Below are positions 23,101 through 48,654 of a DNA stretch of 64,000 nucleotides, in pieces. Made by a program: the position numbers and the translations under genes. Location of the stretch: the NCBI RefSeq assembly GCF_963675165.1, contig NC_087377.1, forward strand, positions 13,264,198 through 13,328,197, written 5' to 3'. The stretch's first letter is position 1, and the number at the start of each line of letters is the position of its first letter. Origin of the DNA: Halichondria panicea. Lineage: Eukaryota > Porifera > Demospongiae > Suberitida > Halichondriidae. The notes under the pieces were generated by a model, which saw only the letters and a list, made by a program, of their open reading frames with translations, did not search any database and was not told where the DNA came from.

Positions 23101-24870
23101 TGCTAGTGAATTGAACCCACTCACGGGAACGCAAAACTATTGCTAGTGAATTGAACCCACTCACGGGAACGCAAAACTATTGGTAGTGAATTGAACCCAC
23201 TCAAGGGAATGCAAAACTATTGCTAGTGAATTGAACCCACTTACGAGAACGCAAAACTATTGCTAGTGAATTGAACCCACCCACGGGAACGCAAAACTAT
23301 TGCTAGTGACCACTCACGGGAACTTAAACTATTGCTAGTGAATTGAACCCACCCACGGGAACGCAAAACTATTGCTAGTGAATTGAACCCACTCACGGGA
23401 ACGCAAAACTATTGCTAGTGAATTGAACCCACTCACGGGAACGCAAAACTATTGCTAGTGACCACTCACGGGAACTTAAAACTATTGCTAGTGAATTGAA
23501 CCCACCCACGAGAACGCAAAACTATTGCTGGTGAATTGAACCCACCCACGGGAACGCAAAACTATTGCTAGTGAATTGAACCCACCCACGGGAACGTAAA
23601 ACTATTGCTGGTGAATTGAACCCACCCACGGGAACGCAAAACTATTGCTAGTGAATTGAACCCACCCACGGGAACGCAAAACTATTGCTAGTGAATTGAA
23701 CCCACCCACGGGAACGCAAAACTATTGCTAGTGAATTGAACCCACCCACGGGGACGCAAAACTATAGCTAGTGAATTGAACCCACTCACGGGAACTTAAA
23801 ACTATTGCTAGTGAATTGAACCCACTCACAGGAACGTAAAACTATTGCTAGTGAATTGAACCCACTCAAGGGAATGCAAAACTATTGCTAGTGAATTGAA
23901 CCCACTCACGGGAACGCAAAACTATTGCTAGTGAATTGAACCCACTCACGGGAACGCAAAACTATTGCTAGTGAATTGAACCCACTCACGGGAACTTAAA
24001 ACTATTGCTAGTGAATTGAACCCACTCACAGGAACGTAAAACTATTGCTAGTGAATTGAACCCACTCAAGGGAATGCAAAACTATTGCTAGTGAATTGAA
24101 CCCACTCACGAGAACGCAAAACTATTGCTAGTGAATTGAACCCACTCACGGGAACGCAAAACTATTGCTAGTGAATTGAACCCACTCACGGGAACGCAAA
24201 ACTATTGCTAGTGAATTGAACCCACTCACGGGAACGCAAAACTATTGCTAGTGAATTGAACCCACCCACGGGAATGCAAAACTATTGCTAGTGAATTGAA
24301 CCCACCCACGGGAACGCAAAACTATTGCTAGTGAATTGAACCCACTCACGGGAACACAAAACTATTGCTAGTGAATTGAACCCACTCACGGGAACGCAAA
24401 ACTATTGGTAGTGAATTGAACCCACTCACGGGAACGTAAAACTATTGCTAGTGAATTGAACCCACTCAAGGGAATGCAAAACTATTGCTAGTGAATTGAA
24501 CCCACTTACGAGAACGCAAAACTATTGCTAGTGAATTGAACCCACCCACGGGAACGCAAAACTATTGCTAGTGACCACTCACGGGAACTTAAAACTATTG
24601 CTAGTGAATTGAACCCACCCACGGGAACGCAAAACTATTGCTAGTGAATTGAACCCACCCACGGGAACGCAAAACTATTGCTGGTGAATTAAACCCACCC
24701 ACGGGAACGCAAAACTATTGCTAGTGAATTGAACCCACCCACAGGAACGCAAAACTATTGCTAGTGAATTGAACCCACTCACGGGAACGCAAAACTATTG
24801 CTAGTGAATTGAACCCACTCACGGGAACGCAAAACTATTGCTAGTGAATTGAACCCACCCACGGGAACGT
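8184..24870. repeat. Satellite array A, 40-bp unit, about 420 copies
   Basis: The unit begins GAATTGAACCCACTCACGGG and continues AACGCAAAACTATTGCTAGT. Variants are a 33-bp unit lacking AATTGAA (GACCACTCACGGG), a 44-bp unit with GAATTAATTGAAC, and point variants CCCACCCACGGG, GCTGGTGAA, GGAATGCAAA and ACTTAAAAC. Marker variants recur in order, giving higher-order repeats. The longest clean pair is about 2.96-3.0 kb (18258-21216 and 21216-24214). No gene lies inside. Confidence 0.97.
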
Positions 24871-24872
24871 AA

Positions 24873-24935
24873 ACACTAGGGGGGAGTACAGCGAATAACT
24901 ATTCCAAGCACTGTTAGATAAGGCCTATCACATGA
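24873..24935. other. Right flank of array A
   Basis: AGGGGGGAGTACAGCGAATA and CTATTCCA recall the left flank at 7126-7170, where GGGGGGAGTACAG and ACTATTCCA also occur. This fits one element expanded from within. Confidence 0.4.
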
Positions 24936-25560
24936 ATATGCTCAGATCAAAGTTTGGTCAGGGAAAGAGAGATCAAAGTTTGGTCAGGGAAAGAGTCACA
25001 CTCTGCACGTGGCAGTACTCACTGTTTCTTAGGTCGATTGTATTTTTATCTGACGTCCAATGGGTGGATCATCATCAGCATCCAACAGAGTGAACAACTG
25101 ACCCTCACGAATCTAACAAGTGAGAGAACAATCAGACCACTCAATCACTAGTAGATAATTCCACCATAACAATTATTATCTTAAACATTTTTATTTCTTC
25201 AAATCAACTTGAGCTGCAATAATTGATAGTGTATGTACAGTCTTGTAGCACTACTAAATACACACATTATCTTGGAGACTGACACAAGTTATGGGGCTCT
25301 CAAACTTAGGTCTGATTTAATTAACACAACGCTTTCCCCATAAAATGTATAATTTAAGCAACTTTCAGGAGATCAGAACTTCACTAAAAAGCAATCAATA
25401 TCAAAACTAAGAGATGCATTCTGTAGCTCTAGACAAGGCCTATCACATGACATGCTCAGATCACAGTTCTGGTGGGGGAAAGAGTCACACTCTGCACGCG
25501 GCAGTACTCACTATTTCTTAATTGTGTTCCTTTATTTGCAGTGCAAGACGTCCAATGGGT
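24921..25560. repeat. Two diverged direct copies of a 120-150-bp segment
   Basis: The segment 24921-25060 (TAAGGCCTATCACATGA ... AGAGTCACACTCTGCACG ... GACGTCCAATGGGT) is repeated at 25436-25562. The first copy also has a 26-bp tandem doubling of AGATCAAAGTTTGGTCAGGG at 24945-24996. The 300 bases between the copies contain no supported gene. Confidence 0.75.
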
Positions 25561-25599
25561 CGTCCGCAAACTCCACAGTGTCACCTTGTAACTCCTCCA

Positions 25600-25655
25600 T
25601 CATGTGTTGTCATAGTAACTTGTCACTGACTCCGCCCCACTCGTGCTCTCCATCA
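25600..25655 (-). CDS. Last exon of an unidentified minus-strand gene
   Basis: Read on the minus strand, the acceptor GCGTACAG is followed by sequence that joins in phase to the exon at 25833-26002 and gives a short tail, MMESTSGAESVTSYYDNT, ending at TGA 25602-25600. The in-phase junction and serine/tyrosine-rich tail support it, but the exon is short and no family is recognised. Confidence 0.35.
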
Positions 25656-25832
25656 CTGTACGCAATGAAGTAACGGGTCAACAAATGTGTAGCAATGGAT
25701 GCATTTGACACAGAGGCTGTATAGTTTGATCACTAGTAATGATATCTATTAGCAGATATTGAATGCCAGTCATCTAAAGCAGCCTATACACTATACTAGG
25801 TGGTCCACTTTTGATCATGACTAGCCACTCAC

Positions 25833-26002
25833 TTGTACTCGCTGCTCTGCTCTTTGCCTTGTGATCCATTGCATGCTGCTGGTCTTTTGGAGGAGTATTC
25901 ACCAGATATCCAGCCTTGTGGAAGTTCCTAGAGGGAAGGACAGGTGAACGCTTTTCCTCCCCAACAGTCTCCATCTTGTGTGTGAGCGTGTTGTCATCAA
26001 AT
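25833..26002 (-). CDS. Internal exon of an unidentified minus-strand gene
   Basis: Read on the minus strand, the acceptor TTTTGTAG precedes an open segment of 56 codons (FDDNTLTHKMETVGEEKRSP, then SRNFHKAGYLVNTPPKD) that ends at a strong GTGAGT donor. The composition is protein-like and the exon-exon phase agrees with the proposed last exon. The HKAGYL string recalls the first strand of a PH domain, but no Trp-containing C-terminal helix is present, so that is only a suggestion. Upstream exons would lie beyond 26003 and were not found. Function unknown. Confidence 0.45.
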
Positions 26003-26780
26003 CTACAAAATGAAACATATTTTGTCTAATAGTGTGATGATCCTTTAGCCACTGTTCATGTGCTTCATTCTAATACTCTGAGAGCACATCCATTGGAGTG
26101 GTCCTACTAGCTAGCACGGTGCACTGGACACAATGGACCAACACTCTGACTCAGGGGAAAGGTGAGCGCTACCTTATTACTATAGACAATAATAATTGAT
26201 GACTTATTAAGAACTGTATAGGAGATTGTGTATGCAACTGCTTGAGGCTCAAACCCTGGCCAGTGTTGACTGGGGGAATGGGGGATTTGAAGACAGAATC
26301 CTCCCCCACCATGGGGAAGCTTGACCTGGGGTATGGTCAACTCCCTCATGTTAGCCCGACCCCTCCTGGGGGGCATCACATTGATAGGTGCATTATAAAT
26401 AATAATCACAGTAGAGATTGTCCATTTTGTAGCTCCTTGAAAGCCTATCAAATTAGGGATTGCTTTACAGTATGATGCTATAATAATTATAGTGATGGTG
26501 TGGTTGTCAGGCGTGTGATATATAGTCCTCTCCAATAGCTACAGAATGCTTATTACAAGCTTTTGATTCAACTCAATATTAATATCTCCCATTGTTGAGC
26601 ATCTTATAAACATGCTCCCCCACACACAGTTTCAACACACACGTGTAGAGGAGCTGTGTCAGAATAATGTCTTCACAAGGGAACAAAAGTTTCCCACGGA
26701 TGAGGACCGCCTCACTGACTTCCATTCTCATCTCTTGTTTGTGATGAGATAAAGATCACCTTCTGTTGTGTGCCTAAAGT
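26003..26780. other. Non-coding stretch, no supported gene
   Basis: Short open frames occur on both strands but none has matching splice sites. The segment 26240-26400 is relatively GC-rich and may be a repeat fragment. Confidence 0.4.
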
Positions 26781-26784
26781 GAGT

Positions 26785-26905
26785 GTGTGTGGAGGGTGTG
26801 TGCGCGTGTGTGTGTGTGTGTGTGCGTGTGCGTGTGTGTGGGTGGGTGTGTGCGTGTGCGTGTGTGTGCGTGTGCGTGTGTGTGGGTGTGTGTGTGTGTG
26901 TGCGT

Positions 26906-26944
<39 letters not shown>
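26785..26944. repeat. GT microsatellite
   Basis: TG-rich run with interspersed TGCG and GGGTG variants. Apparent ORFs on both strands are by-products of the repeat. Confidence 0.95.
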
Positions 26945-27220
26945 GAGGTGCTATAATATCTTTGATGGTCAATAACTTAGGCAACACTGTACTTAATAAT
27001 AATTATTTTGGCGAGTATTTTTAAAAATGGCGGTATGGTATCTTTGCTGTATAGTAGCCACGCCTAAGATGCGGACCCTGACCCTGAAATATGATATATC
27101 GGCTGGTCCACGAGATTACGCCTAAGACGCCAAATAAAAAAATGCCAAATCGGCTATTTTGCATGTAATACCTGCCAAATGGCAACCAATTTTTTCCTTG
27201 TAATTATTATTCTTTGTTCC

Positions 27221-27356
27221 TGTTTAATTAGGTAGTGTGGTGATGGAGTTGCTGACTCAGTGATCACTCGACTGAGACAACATCCTAAGGCCGTTGCTAG
27301 GCTACACCATCGGACCATACATCGTGACAAAACCCACCATACATCGTGACCTCAAG
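27221..27356 (+). pseudogene. AAK1/BMP2K-type kinase fragment (catalytic loop), broken
   Basis: One frame reads KAVARLHHRT and a second resumes PTIHRDLK just before a GTCAGT donor at 27357. Together these resemble the AVARLH...IIHRDLK segment of the NAK (AAK1/BMP2K) kinase family, including the catalytic Asp of HRD. A duplicated ATACATCGTGAC (27316-27327 and 27341-27352) separates the two parts and shifts the frame. Removing the 13 extra bases would restore the reading. Upstream, VVMELLTQ then a stop suggests further decay. N-lobe exons were not found. Confidence 0.5.
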
Positions 27357-27499
27357 GTCAGTACAGTGGAATCTCTCTATAACATACACATTAGGGGAGC
27401 AATATCTTGACTGTACACAAACTGTTCATTTAGGACCTGGTCTTTATATCAGTTGACCTTTCTTCAGATGAGGTCATTAAGAGTGGCTCCACTATATAG

Positions 27500-27501
<2 letters not shown>

Positions 27502-27550
<49 letters not shown>

Positions 27551-27554
27551 TGTG

Positions 27555-27604
<50 letters not shown>
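27502..27604. repeat. GT microsatellite
   Basis: Nearly pure TG run with two short interruptions (TTTG and TTG). Confidence 0.95.
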
Positions 27605-27605
<1 letters not shown>

Positions 27606-28740
27606 GTGAGGAAGCATTTCACTAGTTACATACTTTATTGTACAAAGCATCCTATTTTAGAGTATAAAGTATCATCCAATAGCTCTATCCAATAGTTGAT
27701 GATACCGTAGAGCTAGAAATAAATTAATGCTACTTTTGCGAGCGTATTTTTGTATTTCAAGGCCTGTACAATCCATTGAAATCACGGTTATTCAATATTA
27801 CCAAGCATTTAAGCTCACATGATTATAATTATTTCCACTGATTTTGATTCAGATTGAGAACATACTCCATGACTCTGTGCACGACACGCTACGTGGGTGA
27901 ACTGCAACAAGTCACAAACGTTGGATCTTTTAGCCTCGATCTCAGGCCGCACTGAAGATGAGGTTGATGAGGCCATACCACTATCTATGACGAGGCCTAG
28001 CATATGCCATTACCTACTCAGCGTGAATGTGATCTGCTGCCAGTATGTGCCAGTCCAGTGGCTGTGCTATAGGATAAGAATGGATGATTGCATGAAAGGA
28101 TGGAGGTGAGGGGAGATGCTTTGTAGAGACGGCACCTGTTGTAGGCTACAGATAATAATCACGAGGTTCATTGTTTTGTTCATATTTCCCGATAGTATTG
28201 CTGCCCATGTGTTAGACCTTATTGGTGGATGGAGGTCAATATTGAGCAACCATACGCTAGCTGAGTTGGCATGGGCTCAGAGATTTCATTTGTCATGGTA
28301 TTTTAAACTACAGTATGGTGTAATTGTTTATCCATGCATGTATGGACATGTGGCAGTACTATTGGAGGTGACCTTTCACTAATTATGACCTTTCAATGAC
28401 ATTCTACCAAATTGCTTTGTTTAGTGTGAAAGGGGTGGAATGTGACACCTCTCTGAAAAGGGGGAGGATCTGAGCAATGATTATGTTTACTGAAAAACAA
28501 GGCTGAAAGGGGCGAATTTCCTCTTTATGTGTGGTCCCACTGTGTACACTGTAGCTAGTGGTTGAATTATGTTTTCTCTAATAAGGTTTGCATTTTAATT
28601 GAAGTGAATGTGGGCTGTCTAGTCATCAAGACTGTGGAATGTGGGGGATGAATGGTGGTAGGCTTAAGCTCTCAATGAGACGAATCTAATAATACCCATA
28701 TCATCACACCCTCACACAACCCACACCCGCCCACACACAG
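27605..28740. other. Non-coding stretch between kinase fragments
   Basis: The exons expected here for a NAK kinase (DFG and activation-loop region, APE) were not found. The segment 28425-28520 (GGAATGTGACACCTCT, GAGGATCTGAGCAATGATTA) is repeated at 29850-29910. Confidence 0.5.
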
Positions 28741-28873
28741 TCACTGGGCGTACTACTGTTCAAGCTGTGCTTCATGGATACTCCATTTGGTGACAACCCT
28801 CTAGCCATAGTCAGTGCTCAGTACAGCATTCCTGAAGATTCTCCCTACACACAAGACCTGCACAACTTGAGAG
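28741..28873 (+). CDS. AAK1/BMP2K-type kinase exon (C-lobe)
   Basis: Between the acceptor CCACACACAG and the donor GTGAGA lie 44 codons plus one base, reading SLGVLLFKLC, TPFGDNPLAIVSA, YSIPEDSPYTQDLHNLR. This matches the stretch after the activation segment in NAK-family Ser/Thr kinases (ALGCLLYKLC, LPFGE, IPDNS-YSQD-H). AAK1 and BMP2K phosphorylate the AP-2 mu subunit in clathrin-mediated endocytosis. The exon itself is intact. Since the preceding kinase exons are missing or frameshifted, the locus is probably a decayed or rearranged copy. A near-identical exon lies at 46613-46745. Confidence 0.65.
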
Positions 28874-29339
28874 GTGAGACCACGCCCACACGCACACACC
28901 CTAGTGAAATGTAGCCAGCTTTACGCATAATTATGTTAACTTTAAGCCTATAATTATAAAGACTATTGATAGTGAGTTTGTGAAATGAACCTGTTTTCAG
29001 AGCTAACTTTGAGAACACACACTAGCTACAGGTGCTATGATATTCTGTTTTGTGATGGTTGATCAATTTGCTACAATAAAAATTACAAAACCTAAAATTA
29101 TTGCTAGTAAAAACACACGATCCTTGCCACGCAATAGTTAGATCGTAAAAGATAAATTAATTTTCTGTTCCTTTGCAAAGGTTTTTCACCAATAGCAAAT
29201 ATTCTAGTAATACGATACTTGCCCCTAGGCTGAGCAGAGGCTGACTCTGGGTCCCTTATTAAATCTGGCTGTATTATAGAGGGTGACCACAATAGACAGA
29301 CTCCACTCTATATACTGCTTATTCAACCTCCCACCCCTC

Positions 29340-29411
29340 ACACACCCACACCCTCACACACACACACACACCACACACACACACAGACACACACACATCA
29401 CAACCTGCCCC

Positions 29412-29456
<45 letters not shown>

Positions 29457-29458
29457 GT
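29340..29458. repeat. CA microsatellite in intron
   Basis: ACAC-rich runs with C-rich interruptions, just upstream of the acceptor at 29469. Confidence 0.9.
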
Positions 29459-29469
29459 ACACCTCACAG

Positions 29470-29661
29470 ACTGGCAGTCCATTTCCTACGGATGACTTTG
29501 GTAGCACTTTATTTGACGGACTTTCCTCTACCCCACCCACTCATAATACTGCTGACAATGCAAAACGAGATTTGTTTGGAGCACCTCCCTTTGGAGAGGG
29601 TTCAAAGGTTGCGACGACAATGACAACTGTAGATCAATTTGGAGCAGTTCCTTTTAGCTGA
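29470..29661 (+). CDS. Last exon, AAK1/BMP2K-like C-terminal tail
   Basis: After the acceptor CACCTCACAG the frame runs 63 codons to TGA 29659-29661. It contains DDFGSTLFDGL, KRDLFGAPPFGE and VDQFGAVPFS at the very end. Short DxF and FG-x-PF motifs in a low-complexity tail are typical of the clathrin-adaptor-binding C-terminus of AAK1 and BMP2K. Together with the C-lobe exon 600 bp upstream it supports one gene of this family. The phases differ (the C-lobe exon ends in phase 1, this one starts in phase 0), so at least one exon between them is missing or unseen. Confidence 0.6.
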   Translation, partial: TGSPFPTDDFGSTLFDGLSSTPPTHNTADNAKRDLFGAPPFGEGSKVATTMTTVDQFGAVPFS

Positions 29662-29806
29662 ATTTTAATATTAATTTTTCCGTGTGTTTTGTGTGTAGTA
29701 GGATCACATGACTCGACTATTGACTGTGTGCATATAATTATTATAAATGGATTTTTATGTTCAGTGCTTTTACTTCATGTGCAATTGCAATATGTTGTAG
29801 ATCAAA

Positions 29807-29812
29807 AATAAA
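29807..29812 (+). terminator. Poly(A) signal AATAAA
   Basis: AATAAA lies 145 bp after the stop of the kinase-tail exon, in AT-rich sequence. Confidence 0.5.
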
Positions 29813-30019
29813 TGGATTTGATTAATTAGCTTTGCTTTGTTTACTGAGAAAGGGGAGGCCGGAATGTGACACCTCTGAAAAAGGGGAGGATCTGAGCAAT
29901 GATTATGTTTATAGGCAAGGGGCGAAATTAGTGACAGAGCCAGAGGGTTGAGCAATACGTTGTGTGTCAGTTCGAGAAACAAGGGGTGAATTTGACAGAG
30001 TTTGAACAAAGCTTCACTA

Positions 30020-45678
<15,659 letters not shown>

Positions 45679-45686
45679 AAGGGACG

Positions 45687-45692
45687 AATAAA
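45687..45692 (+). terminator. Poly(A) signal AATAAA of the Roco gene
   Basis: AATAAA lies 9 bp after the predicted stop codon in CGAATAAAGATG. The resulting 3' UTR would be very short. Confidence 0.5.
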
Positions 45693-45699
45693 GATGTCA

Positions 45700-46612
45700 A
45701 GTAAAGAAGCATGCAAGAATGTCAAGTAAAGAACTAACTCTGTGTTGACTATAAGTACTGACTATTATAATGCTCTGTGTTCTGTGTTTGATTATACCAC
45801 CTTCTATTTTTATAAAATTTCATTTCCAGCTTTCTAGTTTAGTGACCCTTATCATTGTTGTTGGGTACAGGATCACTTCAGTTGCAGCTTCTTGTTAACC
45901 ACGTGGCCTCCTCATGATCAGAGAGAGTGCTAGAGCTAGAGTTTAATAGCTAGTGTCTGCAGGCATGAGCTGGAGGAGCACGCAGTCCAGTATTAGTGGA
46001 TATGATGGCTAGTCTGCAGAGGGAGCTGGACAATACTAGGGTGAGTAGTGTCAGGTCTTATTGAGTGGACCCAGATACTCTATAATTATTGTCTCCATAA
46101 TTCCTCAGCCCTACTCAGGTACCCCTGAGTGAGGGGGTGGGCAGCATCATCCTGCATCATAACTTGTGAGAAATAATATAAAGTTTGATAAGAGGCTTGC
46201 ATGTTCGTTATGTGTTCCATATACGTAGAGTGTATACGCAGTGTTGGGCTGTGAAGATACGTATAATCATGTGTGTTATTGTCGGCTATAATACAAGTAC
46301 GTGTATAATAACTATAGCCTGGGCTTATACAAGGTCAAGGTACCGCCCCCTCTAATGTAATTAAGACCACCACTTGCTCTCTACTAATAGTCCACTTGCG
46401 TATGCTTATTGCTAACCGTCAACTTTAACCTATACAGCTAACTTCCCTCCTCTCATCTATATGGTCCTCACAGCCTCTATGTTACGCTGGGGGAAGAGGT
46501 GTTCAATGTGACTGATGACAAGGGCAGTATCAACGTGATATTGGTGGATGGACTGCCAGCTTGGGACCACTCTACTGCCTACCCCTAAAGGCGACTATAC
46601 GCCCACACACAG
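45700..46612. other. Unassigned region with possible exon remnants
   Basis: A segment starting after GTCCTCACAG near 46473 reads LYVTLGEEVFNVTDDKGSIN, VILVDGLPAWDHSTAYP then TAA, which looks protein-like but matches no family I know. Another piece near 45962-46040 ends at GTGAGTAG. The copied kinase exon follows at 46613. Confidence 0.3.
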
Positions 46613-46745
46613 GCACTGGGCGTACTACTGTTCAAGCTGTGCTTCATGGATACTCCATTTGGTGACAACCCTCTAGCCATAGTCAGTGCTCAGTACAGCA
46701 TTCCTGAAGACTCTCCTTACACACAAGACCTGCACAACTTGAGAG
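46613..46745 (+). pseudogene. Second copy of the AAK1/BMP2K-type C-lobe exon
   Basis: Reads ALGVLLFKLC through QDLHNLR and differs from 28741-28873 at only a few bases. The copy includes the acceptor region and about 90 bp of downstream intron (GTGAGACCAC ... CATCCTAGTGAAATGTAGCC). ALG at the start is closer to the family than SLG in the other copy. No other kinase exons are adjacent, so this is a stray duplicated segment. Confidence 0.6.
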
Positions 46746-47154
46746 GTGAGACCACACCCACACGCACACATCCTAGTGAAATGTAGCCACTAGTGAAATG
46801 TAGCCAGCTTTACGCATAATATGTTAAGCCTATAATAAACGAGTGTTGCAAGCGTGCGCTTGCTAATGCCTTTCGCCATGTTATGCTTTTGCTCAAAAAA
46901 TATTAGTGTTATAGTAGTTTCTATAATGAATTTATATTAAAGTTAGCTTATCTATATAAAGTCACTGAGAAGAAAAGATTTATTTACATGCATCTATTGT
47001 TGTTCAGGACCTCAAGAAAGAAGAAAATTGATTCTTCCAAGATCAGTTCAGTGTATTATAATATCTATTGAGAAAAAAGACTTGTGTACATGCATATTGT
47101 TATCTCGAGACAAACTGGAGGATCTGGATCTTGGATATTATTTTCTCACATGTG

Positions 47155-48634
47155 GGGAATGAGCGCGCATGCGCATTACATCCACAAGAATAATTAAAGG
47201 GTGTGTCCAAAGAGATCAATTTCACAAAAATAATGGCTACTGCTAGCTAGCTAGCTGTTTTAACATATATTTTCTGAGTATTGTAGCTAACAAAAAGCTA
47301 GAGCTTTAGTGCAAGGCTAACTCATGTTGAATAGAAAGTTTGTGGGGACAGATGATGCTATGAAAAAGACTGCAACAGCCTTCAATGTGAGTCGAACTAG
47401 CCATAACTTAACTGGAGAAAGAAGCTTTAGTTTGCTAATCCACGAATCAAAATCCAAGAGAACGTGGCTAGAAGCCTATACAAGCTGTTAGCTTTCGTCG
47501 TATTGCAACCGTTGAGCAGTTACAGCTGGAACAGACCATAGATAGTAGAGGGGAGGGATTGGAAACATCTCAGGTGACCAATGTATTGCCCTAGAGAATT
47601 CTGACACCATGCATGTTGCATTCCGCAAGTATTGATTGCGATTGATTGCGAGCCAGATGCAAAGACAAAAGAGAAGAAACTGAAGAAAACTGCAGTAAGC
47701 ACTGGCAGAGCTAGTATGTATGTACATTATCCATAGCATTGAAATATGCCTTAGGCATAGCTAAGTTGAGAATTATGCTGTTTATTTTTGAATATTAACA
47801 TAAAAGTGTGAAAAGAAGAATTTGTAAGTACATTTGTTTGCGGGGGAGTTGCTGATTAACAATACATTGTACATCACTATTGTTTAGGTCTACATATTGC
47901 CTAATGATCCCGATGTGCCTTGAGAAAAGTTTTTCCTTGCTAACCTGTATAGTTTTGGAAATATGCTAATTCAAACTTACCCGTAAATTGCTTTCCCAGG
48001 GTACTCAGAACATCTGAGGATCTGCCAAGACCCTTTAGAAAAGTTTGGCATGCCAATGACAGAGGGAAGGGACACTGTTATTCATTACGATTGGTCGTGC
48101 AAAAGCTGTGTAGTGACCTGATGACGGAAATACACCACTACCTAATCGTTATCAAACTTACAAAAAATAATTATGTTTTATGTTTGTGAACATCATCATT
48201 TCTCCATGCATCCTTTGTGATTGTGTGTATCATAATGTTAAGAAATAAATATGCAGTCTGTATGATCATGAGCTGTGCCTAGTGTTATAGCTTTTTTTGT
48301 GAGTGCATGTCTTGTTCTTTGAAGGTTTGAAGGTCTTTAATAGGATGTGTAATTCTTCAATGCAACAGAGGAAAGTCTCATTCTGATGTACAGCAACCAA
48401 AGAAACTAGTTCACATCTATGTATGTAGTAGCTAGTAGCTACTATATGGGCCAGAGATAGCTAGCTAGCTATCTCTTTTGGCCCCAATTAAATTAACTTC
48501 CTGTCTATTTCCGGTGCGACATGCATGGGCCGCGTGAAATGACTGTGTTTCCAATCCCTCTACTCTACTATCTATGAACACACAGTCAGCAGCTTTACGG
48601 CCCTAGTGGGGCTACGCCTCGAGGCATAATGAGC
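47155..48634 (-). mobile_element. Dispersed GT-containing repeat, copy 5 (split by a TIR element)
   Basis: 47280-47536 matches 1514-1770, and 48577-48634 (AACACACAGTCAG ... CTACGCCTCGAGGCATAAT) matches 1771-1867. The parts were separated by the 47537-48576 insertion. CGCGCATGCGCA lies at 47164-47175. Confidence 0.75.
47537..48576. mobile_element. TIR transposon of 1,040 bp, non-autonomous
   Basis: CATAGATAGTAGAG at the left and CTCTACTATCTATG at the right are exact inverted partners. The repeats extend to GAGGGATTGGAAAC over about 28 bp. The flanks GAACAGAC and AACACAC suggest a 7-8-bp target duplication with one mismatch, as in hAT-like elements. No transposase ORF. Confidence 0.75.
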
Positions 48635-48654
48635 ATACATTTTTATTATGATAC

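Noticed and set aside
8184-24870. CRISPR array
   Set aside because: Head-to-tail units with no spacers, in a eukaryotic context.
8184-24870. CENP-B box in the 40-bp satellite
   Set aside because: Only CGGGA fits. The TTCG half and the central A are absent in all variants seen, so a centromere call has no sequence support.
26107-26535. Opposed ORFs near 26.1-26.5 kb
   Set aside because: No splice signals or domain pattern; both strands open, as expected by chance in this stretch.
26579-26731. Minus-strand ORF reading EVSEAVLIRGKLLFPCEDII
   Set aside because: Fifty codons, no splice sites in phase with the 25833-26002 exon, and no family resemblance.
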